DNA from: Infirmifilum lucidum
GTDB taxonomy: Archaea; Thermoproteota; Thermoprotei; Thermofilales; Thermofilaceae
Length of the DNA stretch: 64,000 nucleotides
NCBI RefSeq assembly: GCF_014876775.1
Contig: NZ_CP062310.1
Location: 248,001-312,000, forward strand
Reading direction: 5' to 3'
Below are positions 17,862-28,050 of the stretch, one piece after another. Under the pieces are notes generated by a model. That model was not told the origin of the DNA and did not search any database. It saw only the letters and a list, made by a program, of their open reading frames with translations. The first letter of the stretch is position 1. Every line of letters starts with the position of its first letter. Both the position numbers and the translations under genes were made by a program.

Positions 17862-18221
17862 ATGGGATACATACCTAAGGCTCTTCTCAGGCGGTTATAC
17901 GTGAAGGGGAGCATGAGGGCCACAGGCGAAGAACTGTCCTTCAAGGTTAAAAACACGCTCATAACAGCACAGGTCGACGCACCCATAAAGGTACAAGTGG
18001 ACGGTAGCCCCGTTAAATCTGAGGACTTAACAATCCTAGTGAACGGGCAACCCTATACTGGCCAGCCGTCGCCATCATCGCCCTTGGAGGTTCCAGTTGG
18101 AACAGAGCTCGAGTTCCGCATTAAAGGCCCCTATTCTAAGGGCAAGCATAAAGTTAGCGTAGAGGTGTCTGTCAAGGGATACGGAACCGGCACGATCGAA
18201 TTCGAAGACGAAGCCCAGTAA
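17862..18221 (+). CDS. conserved hypothetical protein, 119 aa
   Basis: A short, soluble, beta-rich protein starting MGYIPKALLRRLYVKGSMR. The KALLRxLYVKGS and KVKNTL segments recall a small archaeal family often found under the misleading name hydroxymethylglutaryl-CoA reductase; nothing here supports that reaction. The middle has paired short repeats (VDGSPV, VNGQPY). The sequence is very basic near the N-terminus and acidic at the end (EFEDEAQ). TATA-like TAAAAAATTTAAATT (about 17817-17832) lies about 30 bases upstream of the ATG. It stands alone, converging on the pyr operon. Confidence 0.65.
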   Translation: MGYIPKALLRRLYVKGSMRATGEELSFKVKNTLITAQVDAPIKVQVDGSPVKSEDLTILVNGQPYTGQPSPSSPLEVPVGTELEFRIKGPYSKGKHKVSVEVSVKGYGTGTIEFEDEAQ

Positions 18222-18246
18222 AGAAGCCTTTTTTTTTAATTTTTTA
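18222..18246. terminator. T-rich/A-rich convergent terminator
   Basis: The 25 bases between the stop at 18221 and the stop of pyrK contain a run of nine T, then AATTTTTT. Archaeal RNA polymerase stops at such T-runs without a hairpin. The tract could end the plus-strand gene; a shorter A-run serves the other strand less well. Confidence 0.5.
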
Positions 18247-18993
18247 TTACCTGTGAAAAACTTTCTTGAGCACTTCACCGCTGAAGACTGGCCCGTCCCT
18301 GCACACACGTAGCCCGACGGGCTCTAGGACACACGAGCCGCACACGCCTACAGCACACCTCATGTACCTCTCCATCGAAGCTTCAAAGTACAGGCCCTTC
18401 TCAGTAGACAGGAAAAGCATTTTCTCGATTAAGGGTTCGGGACCGCATGCGTAAATCCTCTCGAAGACGTTCGACGACAGCAGTTGAGATGCAACGTCCG
18501 TAGCGAGCCCTCTCACGCCTAGGCTTCCATCATCTGTTGAGACAATAGTGTGGCAGTTACGTGAAAAGGAGCCTGCAAGGAATACTTCCTCAGCCGTCCT
18601 GTAGCCTAAGACAGCCGTACAGGAGGCCCCCGCCTCTCTAATTTTCCGGGCGAGGAAGTTTAGCGGCGCTACACCGCTCCCGCCCCCGACAAGCAAAGCC
18701 CTGGATCCCGGTGGGGGTCTCGTAAACGGCCTGCCGTAAGGTCCCCTCACGTAGAGCTTACCCCCCTTCCTCACCTCGTTATAGATGTAGCTGGTTACCC
18801 TGCCCTTCCTCGTCACGGCCAGGAGCAGGTTCCCGTCGCTGTAGTCTGCGACGCTGAGCGGTATCTCGCCGACGCCTGGAACCCACAGCATTACAAACTG
18901 GCCCGGCTCTGGGTCGGAGAGCTCGACGGAGAGTGTCAAGAGCGTTGTGCTCCCGACTCTCTCCGACTCTACTACGAGTGCCCTAAGGTGCAC
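18247..18993 (-). CDS. pyrK: dihydroorotate dehydrogenase electron-transfer subunit
   Basis: FAD and [2Fe-2S] subunit that passes electrons from the PyrD (class 1B) flavin to NAD+. An FAD-binding barrel (GQFVMLWVPGVGEIPLSVAD) precedes the NAD domain GGGSGVAPLNFLAR, and the C-terminal cluster is RCAVGVCGSCVLEP plus a fourth Cys in GLRVCRDG. The start is GTG at 18993, overlapping the pyrI stop as TAGTG; the longer frame to 19053 runs inside pyrI and is rejected. About 248 residues. Its partner pyrD is not adjacent but lies at 48092. Confidence 0.88.
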   Translation of the reverse strand: MHLRALVVESERVGSTTLLTLSVELSDPEPGQFVMLWVPGVGEIPLSVADYSDGNLLLAVTRKGRVTSYIYNEVRKGGKLYVRGPYGRPFTRPPPGSRALLVGGGSGVAPLNFLARKIREAGASCTAVLGYRTAEEVFLAGSFSRNCHTIVSTDDGSLGVRGLATDVASQLLSSNVFERIYACGPEPLIEKMLFLSTEKGLYFEASMERYMRCAVGVCGSCVLEPVGLRVCRDGPVFSGEVLKKVFHR

Positions 18994-19472
18994 TACTGGG
19001 ACACCAGTTGAGACAGCGCCTCCTCGCCGAACTCCTCGTCGCAGTAAGTACACCTCAGCTTCAGGGGCTGGCGGGAGACTACGGCTATCCTGGGCACGAC
19101 GGGCTCCCGCGGAGAGTTTGAGATGCAGAGGGGGTTAACGCACTTGAGTATGCCTACGATCTCGTCCGGGACTACTACCCTCCTCTTCTCCACGACCTCG
19201 TAGTCCCGGACTATGTTTATCGTTGCCGTGGGCGCGATGAGGGCTATCTTGTCAACCTCTTCTGGCTTCAGGAACCTATTTTCGATTTTCACTATGTCCT
19301 TCCTGCCCAGCTTCCTGCTCTCCACGTTCATGACTAACGCCACCGTCATCCCCTCCTTCCCGGATATCCCGAGTATCTTCAAGACGTCGAGGGCTCTACC
19401 GGCAGGGATGTGGTCTATCACAGTCCCGTCCTTGATCTTCCTAACTATCAGCCTGTCTTCCACGACTATCAC
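18993..19472 (-). CDS. pyrI: aspartate carbamoyltransferase regulatory subunit
   Basis: Regulatory chain of ATCase, binding CTP/ATP in its N-terminal domain and zinc in its C-terminal domain. The protein starts [28 protein letters not shown]. The zinc ligands are two pairs, C-VNPL-C in [12 protein letters not shown] and C-TY-C in [10 protein letters not shown]. Its 159 residues match the family. It follows pyrB with a 4-base overlap (ATG inside the pyrB end), so the two are coupled and will form the mixed holoenzyme. Feedback by nucleotides is expected from the family. Confidence 0.95.
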   Translation of the reverse strand: MIVVEDRLIVRKIKDGTVIDHIPAGRALDVLKILGISGKEGMTVALVMNVESRKLGRKDIVKIENRFLKPEEVDKIALIAPTATINIVRDYEVVEKRRVVVPDEIVGILKCVNPLCISNSPREPVVPRIAVVSRQPLKLRCTYCDEEFGEEALSQLVSQ

Positions 19473-20401
19473 CCCTTAAGGATCAGCCTCAGGAGGGCCA
19501 TCCTCACCCACACGCCCAGCTCAGCCTGCTTGAAGTAGTAGGCACGCTTAGTGGAGTCCACGTCAGGGGCTATCTCGTCCACCCTTGGCAACGGGTGCAT
19601 GACGATGAGATCCTCCTTCGCCGTTGCTAGAGCTCTAGCCGTAACCACGTAGCTGCCCCTGACTTTCTCGTACTCGGCGGGGTCGGGGAAGCGTTCCTTC
19701 TGGATCCTGGTTACGTAGAGGACATCGAGCTCCGGCAGCACGCTATCGAGGTCGCTCACCTCCTCGTAGCTCACGCCAGCCCTCTCTAGAGCTTCTAGAA
19801 CCTCCTGCCTAGCTCTAAGCAGCTGGGGCGAGATGAGGTACACTTTCCTCGGCCTGTATACCGAGAGGGCGAGGATGAAGCTGGCAGCAGCCCGGCCGAA
19901 CCTCAGATCCCCGAGAACCCCGTAGGTGAGCCCGTCAATCCTGCCTTTGGCACTCCTCACAGTGTACAAGTCGAGCATGGCCTGGGTTGGGTGGTGCTTC
20001 CTGCCGTCGCCAGCATTTACCACGGGGGCTTCGGCTATCTCAGCCGCGTACCTCGCCGCCCCCTCCAGCCTGTGGCGCACGACTATGACGTCGGCGTACG
20101 AGTCGAGCATCCTTATAGTGTCCGCGAAGTTCTCGCCCTTTGCAACCGAGCTCCTCTCGAGCTCCCCTAAGTCAATGTAGGAGCCTCCGAGCCTCAGCAT
20201 GGCGGTCTGGAAGCTAAGCCTCGTCCTCGTGCTCGGCTCGAAAAAGGCCGTTGCAAGTATGTAGCCGGAGAGCTCCCCCCTGTACCTCGCCGGGTCTGAG
20301 AGCATCCTGTCGGTCTCCGAGAAGAGCTCTTCGAGTTCCTCGCGAGTGAAGTCGAGTATTGAGAGGACGTCCCTACCCTTGAACACTTGCTCCCACCTCA
20401 A
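19469..20401 (-). CDS. pyrB: aspartate carbamoyltransferase catalytic subunit
   Basis: Condenses carbamoyl phosphate with aspartate to N-carbamoylaspartate. The carbamoyl-phosphate loop [14 protein letters not shown], the catalytic pair in [19 protein letters not shown], and the aspartate-side HPLPRVDEI are all present. Length 310 residues is standard. It overlaps pyrE by 29 bases at its 5' end and pyrI by 4 at its 3' end, within a tight pyrF-pyrE-pyrB-pyrI-pyrK unit. Confidence 0.96.
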   Translation of the reverse strand: MRWEQVFKGRDVLSILDFTREELEELFSETDRMLSDPARYRGELSGYILATAFFEPSTRTRLSFQTAMLRLGGSYIDLGELERSSVAKGENFADTIRMLDSYADVIVVRHRLEGAARYAAEIAEAPVVNAGDGRKHHPTQAMLDLYTVRSAKGRIDGLTYGVLGDLRFGRAAASFILALSVYRPRKVYLISPQLLRARQEVLEALERAGVSYEEVSDLDSVLPELDVLYVTRIQKERFPDPAEYEKVRGSYVVTARALATAKEDLIVMHPLPRVDEIAPDVDSTKRAYYFKQAELGVWVRMALLRLILKG

Positions 20402-20909
20402 GCACCCTCTTCAGGGTAGTGAGGCCCACGAGTCTGACTCCCTCGGCCTCCAGCGCCTCGCGTGCCCCCTCCTCCCTGTCGACCACAACTAGCGCAGTAT
20501 CAGCGATCAGGCCGCTAGACCTCAGAACCTTCAAGGCCTCGAGTAGGGAGCCTCCTGTCGTGGCAACGTCGTCGACGAGAATGGCCTTGGCACCTGGCTC
20601 AAAGTCCCCCTCAAGCTGCTTCATCGTGCCGTGATCCTTCCTGTCTCTCCTGACATATATGAGGGGCTTCGAGAGGGCTAAGGCCACGCCCGTTGCTAGC
20701 GGCAGCCCTCCGACCGCAATGCCGCAGACGATGTTGAAACTGTAGTTTAGGGCCTCGCGCGACAGCGCGTCCACCACTAGTTTGAACTCCCGCGGGTGGG
20801 AGGGCAGTTTCCTCAAGTCTATGTAGACGTTGCTGATCCTCCCCGAGGAAAGCTTGAAGACTCCTCTCTGCACGGCGCCGATGCTCCAGAGCAGCTCCTC
20901 AACCCTCAT
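20373..20909 (-). CDS. pyrE: orotate phosphoribosyltransferase
   Basis: Converts orotate and PRPP to orotidine 5'-phosphate. The PRPP-binding motif [18 protein letters not shown] (about 110-127) and the flexible-loop sequence [17 protein letters not shown] are clear, and 178 residues is the archaeal norm. Start ATG gives [24 protein letters not shown], the usual N-terminus. It overlaps pyrF upstream by 11 bases and pyrB downstream by 29, indicating translational coupling. Confidence 0.95.
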   Translation of the reverse strand: MRVEELLWSIGAVQRGVFKLSSGRISNVYIDLRKLPSHPREFKLVVDALSREALNYSFNIVCGIAVGGLPLATGVALALSKPLIYVRRDRKDHGTMKQLEGDFEPGAKAILVDDVATTGGSLLEALKVLRSSGLIADTALVVVDREEGAREALEAEGVRLVGLTTLKRVLEVGASVQG

Positions 20910-21585
20910 GCTTCACCGCCCTCTGGGCCTCCACTATTCTCGTAAGCTCCCGCACAGGGTCTTCAGATAGGACGACAGACCTTCCAACTATCTCGTAGTC
21001 TGCCCCGGCAGAGAGGGCCGAGGCTGGGGGCGCTCCCTGGACTCCGACTCCAGGCGAGAGTATCACGGCGTGTCTAAACCTCTCCCGGGCCCTCCGGATA
21101 GCATCTGGCTTAGTTGCCGCCACTACTAGGCCCTTCAGGCGCAGCGTGGATGCGTAGTCCAGCAACTCCCCCATGTGCTCGTCGACCAGGCTTCTAGGGC
21201 AGGTCATCGAGACTAGCCCGTAGACGTCTAGGGCGTTCAGCGGTAGCCTGTCCAGGCAGCGTGGAAAGAGGTGGACTATTGCCCCGTCGAAGCCCATCTC
21301 CTCTAAGATGGAGAGCTCCTCGAGCACGACGTCGCCGATGTCCGCCAGTTTAAAGTCCGCTAGGAAGTAGAGCTCATCGCCGAAGCTCTGGACGAGTTCA
21401 GAGATACCTGTAGGCCCCGCTCTCAGAAGTGCTGGGAGGCCCACCTTCACCCCGGCTACGAGGCCAGTAGTCCTGTGCAGTAGCTCGCTCCAGTAGGCTA
21501 GGGGGCTGTTACCCCTAGCGTAGTCGAGCGCCAGGATAACCCACGAGCCCTTCAGCTTACTTATGTGTTCCAGCTTCTCGGGCAA
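20899..21585 (-). CDS. pyrF: orotidine 5'-phosphate decarboxylase
   Basis: Decarboxylates OMP to UMP. Signature elements are WVILALDYARG (first Asp), the catalytic ADFKLADIGDVV (D-x-K-x-x-D), and the phosphate-gripping SPGVGVQGAPP and GRSVV near the end. It is 228 residues long. The start is drawn at TTG 21585; no ATG or GTG lies in frame before the conserved region, and a GCGGGCG stretch precedes it. It is the first gene of the pyr operon and divergent from the Nudix gene 92 bases away. Confidence 0.93.
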   Translation of the reverse strand: MPEKLEHISKLKGSWVILALDYARGNSPLAYWSELLHRTTGLVAGVKVGLPALLRAGPTGISELVQSFGDELYFLADFKLADIGDVVLEELSILEEMGFDGAIVHLFPRCLDRLPLNALDVYGLVSMTCPRSLVDEHMGELLDYASTLRLKGLVVAATKPDAIRRARERFRHAVILSPGVGVQGAPPASALSAGADYEIVGRSVVLSEDPVRELTRIVEAQRAVKHEG

Positions 21586-21677
21586 ACGCCCGCAACTACA
21601 ACTCCTAGAGGGCTAATAAACCTATCCCTCAGACCGGCTAGCGAGGCTTTATAAGGGTACGCTTGTAGTTACTGCGG

Positions 21678-22136
21678 ATGCCCACCCTAGCCACTCTCAC
21701 TTTCATAGTCCACGACGGGAAAGTGCTCCTAATCAGGAAGAAGAGCGGCTTCGGCGCGGGCAAGGTGAACGGCATCGGAGGAAAGGTGGAGCCCGGCGAA
21801 ACTCCAGAGGATGCGGCGGGGCGCGAAGTACTCGAGGAGGTTGGTCTCAGTATTATGAGTACCGATAGCGCCGGCTTGCTCTACTTCTACTCCTCGGGCA
21901 GCGAACCCGACTGGGTAGTGTACGTGTTCCGGGCCTACTCGTTCGAGGGGAGGCCTCTGAGCACTGTGGAGGCGGATCCGGTCTGGGTGCCTCTCAAGTC
22001 CATACCCTTCGATGAAATGTGGGAGGACGACAGGCACTGGCTCCCCCACGTCCTTGCAGGCTACACCGTGGAGGGCCACTTCTACTTCGATGAAAACTAC
22101 TCAAAACTGCTAAGGTTTAGATTGAAAATAGGGTAG
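21678..22136 (+). CDS. Nudix hydrolase, MTH1/8-oxo-dGTPase-like
   Basis: A 152-residue Nudix pyrophosphohydrolase. The box GGKVEPGETPEDAAGREVLEEVGL (about 33-56, G-x5-E-x7-R-E-x2-E-E-x-G) is intact. The C-terminal PFDEMWEDDRHWLPHVL closely follows the MTH1/NUDT1 pattern that recognises oxidised purine dNTPs. Sanitising the nucleotide pool is thus likely but not certain, as Nudix specificity is hard to read. ATAAGGG at about 21651 serves as a possible TATA element. It is divergent from pyrF. Confidence 0.88.
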   Translation: MPTLATLTFIVHDGKVLLIRKKSGFGAGKVNGIGGKVEPGETPEDAAGREVLEEVGLSIMSTDSAGLLYFYSSGSEPDWVVYVFRAYSFEGRPLSTVEADPVWVPLKSIPFDEMWEDDRHWLPHVLAGYTVEGHFYFDENYSKLLRFRLKIG

Positions 22137-22291
22137 GAAAGAGTGTTTTTAGAAGTAGTAGAGACCTGCTACCCCGAAGACCACGGCTTGGAGTTATGCT
22201 TGGTGGTTTATGATCCAGTTTTTAGGCCTTGAGCGGTCTCTCCAGCTATACTTTTATTTCATGGTTAGCGTCTTGAGAGCTGGGGAGCGTA
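22137..22291. other. intergenic: C-terminal membrane-protein fragment and promoter
   Basis: On the minus strand, 22155-22187 reads LQAVVFGVAGLYYF and a stop, without an upstream open frame. It resembles the end of the NrfD-like gene at 22828 (IQAGVFEVVGL and stop) in 8 of 11 positions, so it may be a leftover copy. On the plus strand TATACTTTTATTT (about 22247-22259) could be the TATA box for the retropepsin-like gene at 22292. Confidence 0.3.
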
Positions 22292-22699
22292 GTGGGATAT
22301 GTTAGGGTGAAGGTTCTAGTAGGTTCTCCCGATAGGACTAGAGTTGAAGAGGTAGTATTTCTAGCTGACACAGGGGCATACTATACTGTATTACCTTCAG
22401 AGCTAGCTGAGAGTTTAAGTATAAAACCAATGGCAAGGGCTGAACTCTTGTTAGCAGACAAGCGGGTGGTGGAGGCTCAGCTGTCCTATGCGTACATAAA
22501 GGTGGGTGAGAGGGAGGGTGTACTGCCGGTAGCCATAATGGATGTCCCTGAGCCAGTACTTGGTGTGACGGCTATGGAGGGGTTGGGGATAAAAGTCGAC
22601 CCCGTTACAGGAAGGGTAGAGTACACAAGACCATATGGCTTGGCCATGTTTATAACTGAAAACACTTTGTTCGGCTCTAGGAACCTTCATTGCTCTTAG
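22292..22699 (+). CDS. single-domain retropepsin-like aspartic protease
   Basis: A 135-residue protein starting at GTG. The one catalytic motif FLADTGAYYTVLPSELA (Asp about 26) and the C-terminal ILGV-type strand VLGVTAMEGLGIKVDPVTGRVE mark the clan AA retropepsin-like fold, which is active only as a homodimer. There is no signal peptide, so a cytoplasmic role is expected. The gene is more A+T-rich and uses more TTA/ATA codons than its neighbours, a sign of transfer. No RHH or DUF5678 partner precedes it, unlike the gene at 45876. Confidence 0.75.
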   Translation: MGYVRVKVLVGSPDRTRVEEVVFLADTGAYYTVLPSELAESLSIKPMARAELLLADKRVVEAQLSYAYIKVGEREGVLPVAIMDVPEPVLGVTAMEGLGIKVDPVTGRVEYTRPYGLAMFITENTLFGSRNLHCS

Positions 22700-22779
22700 A
22701 GAAAACCCAACGGCCACCCGAAGAGTGCAACATCAGATACGCGGCTCCCATAATGTCATTGCTACTCGGAGGAGGGCAG

Positions 22780-22829
22780 GAGGGTAAAGAAGTAGTAAAT
22801 TTTTGGAGGTAAAGAAGTATAAAGATTTT
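22780..22829. repeat. 25-base direct repeat, two imperfect copies
   Basis: Two adjoining units each begin GGAGG(G)TAAAGAAGTA and end in a run of T: 22780-22804 and 22805-22829. They lie between the retropepsin-like gene and the 3' end of the NrfD-like gene. The T-runs may act as transcription stop for the plus-strand gene. Confidence 0.5.
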
Positions 22830-23706
22830 AGAGACCCACTACTTCGAACACTCCTGCCTGGATCACAAGTATTCTCAGTACGAGGGCGCCAATGAGGGCA
22901 AGTACTGCCGCTGCGAGTGCGAGGCGCCTGTCCTCCTTCTTGAGCAACATGAAGCCCAGCACTAGGGGTGCTAGGACGCCAAGCACGACTACTCCAGCCC
23001 AGAACGGCGCGGCCAGCTCGCCAGCCAGGAGTGCCCTAGCGCTGATCTTAGCGGCAATGCTACCTGAGTAGAGGGCAACGTTGAGTAGCGCCGCTATGGC
23101 TATGAGTTCTGCCGCGTCGAGGGCCAGACTCGAAGTCGTGAGGATGCGTGACAGCTTCTCCTCGTGCACGAGTATCTTGAGCACGGCTATTGCGCAGATA
23201 GAGGCGCTTATGAGCCACAGGACTGGGATGAGAGCGGTGTTCCAGAACGGGACTCCTGGGGCCGAGGAGATGAGGAACCCACTGTACAGCGTTACTAGCA
23301 ACCCTACTAGGGCGAGGAGGGCCAGGAAGTACTTGTTGTCCGTAAACTTGGATAGAGCCGGCACCGCGGTGTGCCTCAGGGCCAGGGCTAGCGTGAGGAC
23401 TAGGAGGATTGACAGGAGGCTTATACCAAGCGTCATCCAGGACACGGCTAGTTTCGCTATGAAGACTCCGCTGGCTAGAGAGCCCAGAATTGCTAGCGGC
23501 ATGTTAAGAGGCCTGGAGAGGTCCGCGACTACGAAGACCAGCGCCAGTACTATGCTCGCGAAGAGGACTAGCGATAGCTCTCTCAGCTTCTCCTCGACCC
23601 TGTAGAGCCGTAGGAGCGCGTACGCTACGCTACCCATCCCGGCGATCCCTGCGAACCACAGGAAGGATCCTATCAGGAATGGGCTCCAAACCTCCTGGAA
23701 GCTCAT
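22828..23706 (-). CDS. NrfD/PsrC-type membrane subunit
   Basis: A 292-residue integral membrane protein with eight or nine hydrophobic helices, the quinol- or electron-handling subunit that anchors the iron-sulfur and molybdopterin subunits to the membrane. N-terminal PFLIGSFLWFAGIAGMGSVAYALLRLY matches the NrfD family pattern (glycine-rich first helix), and FWNTALIPVLWLISASICA is a typical middle helix. Its start overlaps the end of the ferredoxin-like gene by 4 bases. Third gene of the oxidoreductase operon. Confidence 0.85.
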   Translation of the reverse strand: MSFQEVWSPFLIGSFLWFAGIAGMGSVAYALLRLYRVEEKLRELSLVLFASIVLALVFVVADLSRPLNMPLAILGSLASGVFIAKLAVSWMTLGISLLSILLVLTLALALRHTAVPALSKFTDNKYFLALLALVGLLVTLYSGFLISSAPGVPFWNTALIPVLWLISASICAIAVLKILVHEEKLSRILTTSSLALDAAELIAIAALLNVALYSGSIAAKISARALLAGELAAPFWAGVVVLGVLAPLVLGFMLLKKEDRRLALAAAVLALIGALVLRILVIQAGVFEVVGL

Positions 23707-24266
23707 GGTCCCACCACCACGAAGTACTTGGGCTGAGTACCCTTATACTCGAGCAACTTCACCACGCGGCCCTTCCTGAGCTTCTGGCTTATCTCGCTCT
23801 TGGGGTCGTCTATGTCGCCGAACGCCCTGGCGCCGGCGGGGCACACGGTTACACACATGGGCTCCAAGCCGCCGGAGATCCTGCTCAGGCACTCTTCGCC
23901 CATGCACTTGGCGGGCAGTCCCGTGTCTTCGTCGAGCCATCTAGCGCCGTAGGGGCACGCAGTCATGCAGTACTTGCACCCGATGCAGAGAGACGGGTTT
24001 ATTTTTACCAGCCCGTCCTTGTCCTTGTAGCTCGCACCCGTCGGGCACACAGCGACACATGGGGCATTGTCGCAGTGCTGGCACTGGACTAGTAGCAGGT
24101 ACGGCTTCGCGTTGAGGTCGAAAGTTATCCTCTTGATGTTGCTCCTTATCCAGCCCCAAGTCCTGTTCTCCTTGGTGCTGGAGGCGTAGTTGGCGGCGTT
24201 GCAGGCGGCAATGCAGGCCCCGCAACCGATACACTTCGACTGATCCCAGAGGTGTGCCAGCCTCAT
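23703..24266 (-). CDS. four-cluster ferredoxin-like subunit (PsrB/NrfC/DmsB type)
   Basis: Electron-transfer subunit of 187 residues with 16 Cys in four [4Fe-4S] motifs: KCIGCGACIAAC, QCQHCDNAPCVAVCP, LCIGCKYCMTACP and the looped KCMGEECLSR with MCVTVCPAGA. It relays electrons between the NrfD-type membrane subunit and the molybdopterin subunit. There is no signal peptide of its own, as expected for a protein carried across the membrane with its Tat-bearing partner. It overlaps both neighbours by 4 bases. Confidence 0.93.
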   Translation of the reverse strand: MRLAHLWDQSKCIGCGACIAACNAANYASSTKENRTWGWIRSNIKRITFDLNAKPYLLLVQCQHCDNAPCVAVCPTGASYKDKDGLVKINPSLCIGCKYCMTACPYGARWLDEDTGLPAKCMGEECLSRISGGLEPMCVTVCPAGARAFGDIDDPKSEISQKLRKGRVVKLLEYKGTQPKYFVVVGP

Positions 24267-26704
24267 GCTCCCACCCTCGTGACCCTAACAGTCGAGTTTA
24301 GGCCCGTCGAGCCGTTTAGGGGCTCGAGCCAGCTGAGCGTGAATTTGTTGGGGTTGATGCCCTCTCTCATGACCTCGTACTCTCCCGCTATGAGCCTAGA
24401 AGTCCTGCCACCAGCCCTATTGTAGACGAAGAGGACGCCCTCGCGCACCCTGTTCGTCACCTTCACTCTAGCCCTCTGCTTGAAGCCGTTGTCCAGGCCC
24501 TCGAGCTCGACTAGGTCACCGTCCTTTATGCCGAGCCTCTCGGCGTCCCTGGGGTTCATCCAGACCCTCCTGTCTACGAGGAAGATTATGTTCTTGGTCC
24601 AGACAGCGTGAGCCGTGACGAACTGATCCCTGCCGTTCACCAGGTAGAACTCGTTGGGGGCTGCCGGCTTCTTGTACGGTGGCGGCTTCCACTTAGGCAG
24701 TGGGTCGTCCTTGTAGTCAAGGGCCTTGAGGCTGTATATCTCTACGAGCCCGCTTGGAGTTTTGAGCGCGCCGGGCCCAGCCCTGGGGATCCAGTACTTG
24801 AGGACGTAGAAGCCCTTCTCCTCCAGCGCTTTCTCGATCTCTTCGACTGGGACGTTCCACGCCTTGGACAGGCTCTCGAGAACCTTCCTCTTGACAAGCG
24901 TCTCGAACTCCTCGAACTTGTGGTAGTCTGCGTATTTCTCCGTGTAGCCTACTGCCGCCGCTCTGTCCGGGACGGTGCGCCTCACTATCTCCATCATGAT
25001 CCAGAAGCCGTTCCTCGCGTCGACGCCGGGCGGAGGGTCTAGAACCTTGTGGGACAGCTGGACGGCTGCGTGGGGCGTCCACTTTACGGTCGCAAGCTCC
25101 TCCCTCTCGAGGTATACGTTGTCGGGGAGTACGTAGTCAGCCCAGTCTACACTGTCGTTTGGGACAACGTCTATTACCACGACGAGCTCGAGCTTCTTCA
25201 GGGTCTCGACGAGCTTCTGAGTGTTGACGTCGCGGGTGAAGGGCTCTGTGCCGACGATGATGAGGGCCTTCACGGGGTACGGCTGGCCCGTAATTACAGC
25301 GTCGAGTACAGCGTCGAACACGTGCGGCACAGCCGGGTACTTCAGAGTGTCTATCCTCTTAGCCTTGATCGGGGGCAGGGTTCCGCCTGTTATTGTGGTG
25401 ACCTTGTCTGGCGCAGCTGTAGCGGAAGCCGGGAACTTTGCCCCAAGCTGTACGTAGAGGCCTCCCCGCGTGTCTATACTGCCTACTAGCGCGTTGAGGA
25501 TCAAGGCGGCTCTGAAGGCGTCCGAGTCGTTCGCGTTCTTCGAAGTCCACCAGCCGTCCTCTACAACACCCCTGCTCGTGGCGAACTCTCTCGCTATCCT
25601 CCTGATAGTGTCGGCTGGGACTCCCGTTATCTTCTCGGCTTCCTCCGGCGGGTACAGCGCGGCTCTGTCCCTGAGTAGGAGGAATGCAGTCCTAACCCTC
25701 CCGACGTTAGGCGCGTCACCCTCCCACTCGAGAGCCGGGTTCTTGGCGGCCTTGTAGCTGACGAAGTCCTTGGCGTCGAGGTCGTACACCACGTAGTCTG
25801 TCGTGTCCTTTCCGACGTCTTTCCCTGTTACGGGTGTCCCGTCCTGTTTTATCAGGAAGCACGCGTTCGTGTACTTCTTAACCCACGCTTCGTCGTAGAG
25901 CTTCTCCTGGATTATGACGTGTACCATCGAGAGGAGGAACGCAGCATCAGTACCCGGTATTATCGGGATCCACTCGGCCTCCGACATCGCGGCGTTGCCC
26001 ATCCTGGGATCGACGAAGACCAGCTTTACACCCCTCTCCCGGGCTTTCTGGAGCCTCTGAACCATCCCCATAGCCGCGTTGAGAACCCTGCCGACGAAAA
26101 CTATGTAGCGGGCATTCTCGTAGTCGGGGTCGGCGGTTGGGGGGCCGCCCGCCCCCAGGACTAGTCCTCTAGCATAAGTCGAGGCATTGTGGCAACAAGA
26201 AGCGTGTTGAACGTAGTTTGGCGTGCCGAGGGTGAAGGCTATTAGCGGCATGTGCCAGGCGTAGAAGTCGTGATACGTGAAGACGACGCTCTCCGGCCCG
26301 TACTTCGCGACTATATCCCTCAGCTTCTGGGAAATCTCGTTTAGCGCGGTCTCCCAGTCGACTTCCTGGAACTTTGCCTCGCCCCTCTCGCCTACGCGTT
26401 TTAGGGGCTTTTTAAGCCTGAGCGGGTGGTTCCACAGCTGTATGGAGGACGCGGCTCTGGCGCACAAGCCGGGCTGGGGGTGCTCGAGGTTAGGCTCGAA
26501 GTACATCACCTTGCCCTTCCTGACAAAGTAGAGCCCACAGCCAGCCCCGCACATGTTGCACATCACAGGAACTTTCTCCTCTACAGCTAGGCTTTGCTCC
26601 TGCTCCGGCGGCTTAACTACGAGGCTTACAGGCCACTTTACGGCAGAGGCAGCAGCCAGGAGGGCTCCAAGCTTTATAGCATCTCTCCTTGTAATTTCTG
26701 ACAT
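24263..26704 (-). CDS. molybdopterin oxidoreductase, polysulfide/thiosulfate-reductase type
   Basis: Catalytic subunit of about 813 residues in the DMSO-reductase superfamily. A twin-arginine leader (EITRRDAIKLGALLAAASA) precedes the proximal [4Fe-4S] ligands CNMCGAGC with a fourth Cys in GLCARAAS. SCCHNAS supplies a candidate Mo-ligating Cys, and the C-terminal NGRDQFVTAHAVWTKN and NPRDAERLGIKDGDLVEL form the molydopterin-binding domain. PsrA/PhsA relatives reduce polysulfide or thiosulfate; arsenate or tetrathionate enzymes are alternatives. The ATG at 26704 fits a TATA box 26-30 bases away better than that at 26716. It heads a three-gene operon. Confidence 0.88.
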   Translation of the reverse strand: MSEITRRDAIKLGALLAAASAVKWPVSLVVKPPEQEQSLAVEEKVPVMCNMCGAGCGLYFVRKGKVMYFEPNLEHPQPGLCARAASSIQLWNHPLRLKKPLKRVGERGEAKFQEVDWETALNEISQKLRDIVAKYGPESVVFTYHDFYAWHMPLIAFTLGTPNYVQHASCCHNASTYARGLVLGAGGPPTADPDYENARYIVFVGRVLNAAMGMVQRLQKARERGVKLVFVDPRMGNAAMSEAEWIPIIPGTDAAFLLSMVHVIIQEKLYDEAWVKKYTNACFLIKQDGTPVTGKDVGKDTTDYVVYDLDAKDFVSYKAAKNPALEWEGDAPNVGRVRTAFLLLRDRAALYPPEEAEKITGVPADTIRRIAREFATSRGVVEDGWWTSKNANDSDAFRAALILNALVGSIDTRGGLYVQLGAKFPASATAAPDKVTTITGGTLPPIKAKRIDTLKYPAVPHVFDAVLDAVITGQPYPVKALIIVGTEPFTRDVNTQKLVETLKKLELVVVIDVVPNDSVDWADYVLPDNVYLEREELATVKWTPHAAVQLSHKVLDPPPGVDARNGFWIMMEIVRRTVPDRAAAVGYTEKYADYHKFEEFETLVKRKVLESLSKAWNVPVEEIEKALEEKGFYVLKYWIPRAGPGALKTPSGLVEIYSLKALDYKDDPLPKWKPPPYKKPAAPNEFYLVNGRDQFVTAHAVWTKNIIFLVDRRVWMNPRDAERLGIKDGDLVELEGLDNGFKQRARVKVTNRVREGVLFVYNRAGGRTSRLIAGEYEVMREGINPNKFTLSWLEPLNGSTGLNSTVRVTRVGA

Positions 26705-26723
26705 GTCAAAAAACATAACTCTA

Positions 26724-26742
26724 TCAATATTTATATATCATT
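26724..26742 (-). promoter_or_regulatory. TATA box of the molybdopterin oxidoreductase operon
   Basis: ATATATAAATATTG read on the minus strand (about 26725-26739) lies roughly 27-30 bases upstream of the ATG at 26704. This predicts a leaderless or nearly leaderless message. The TnpB element begins only about 25 bases further upstream, so any activator site beyond that point has been displaced. Confidence 0.5.
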
Positions 26743-26757
26743 ATGTCTAAGACTCGA

Positions 26758-28043
<1,286 letters not shown>

Positions 28044-28050
28044 AAGATGT

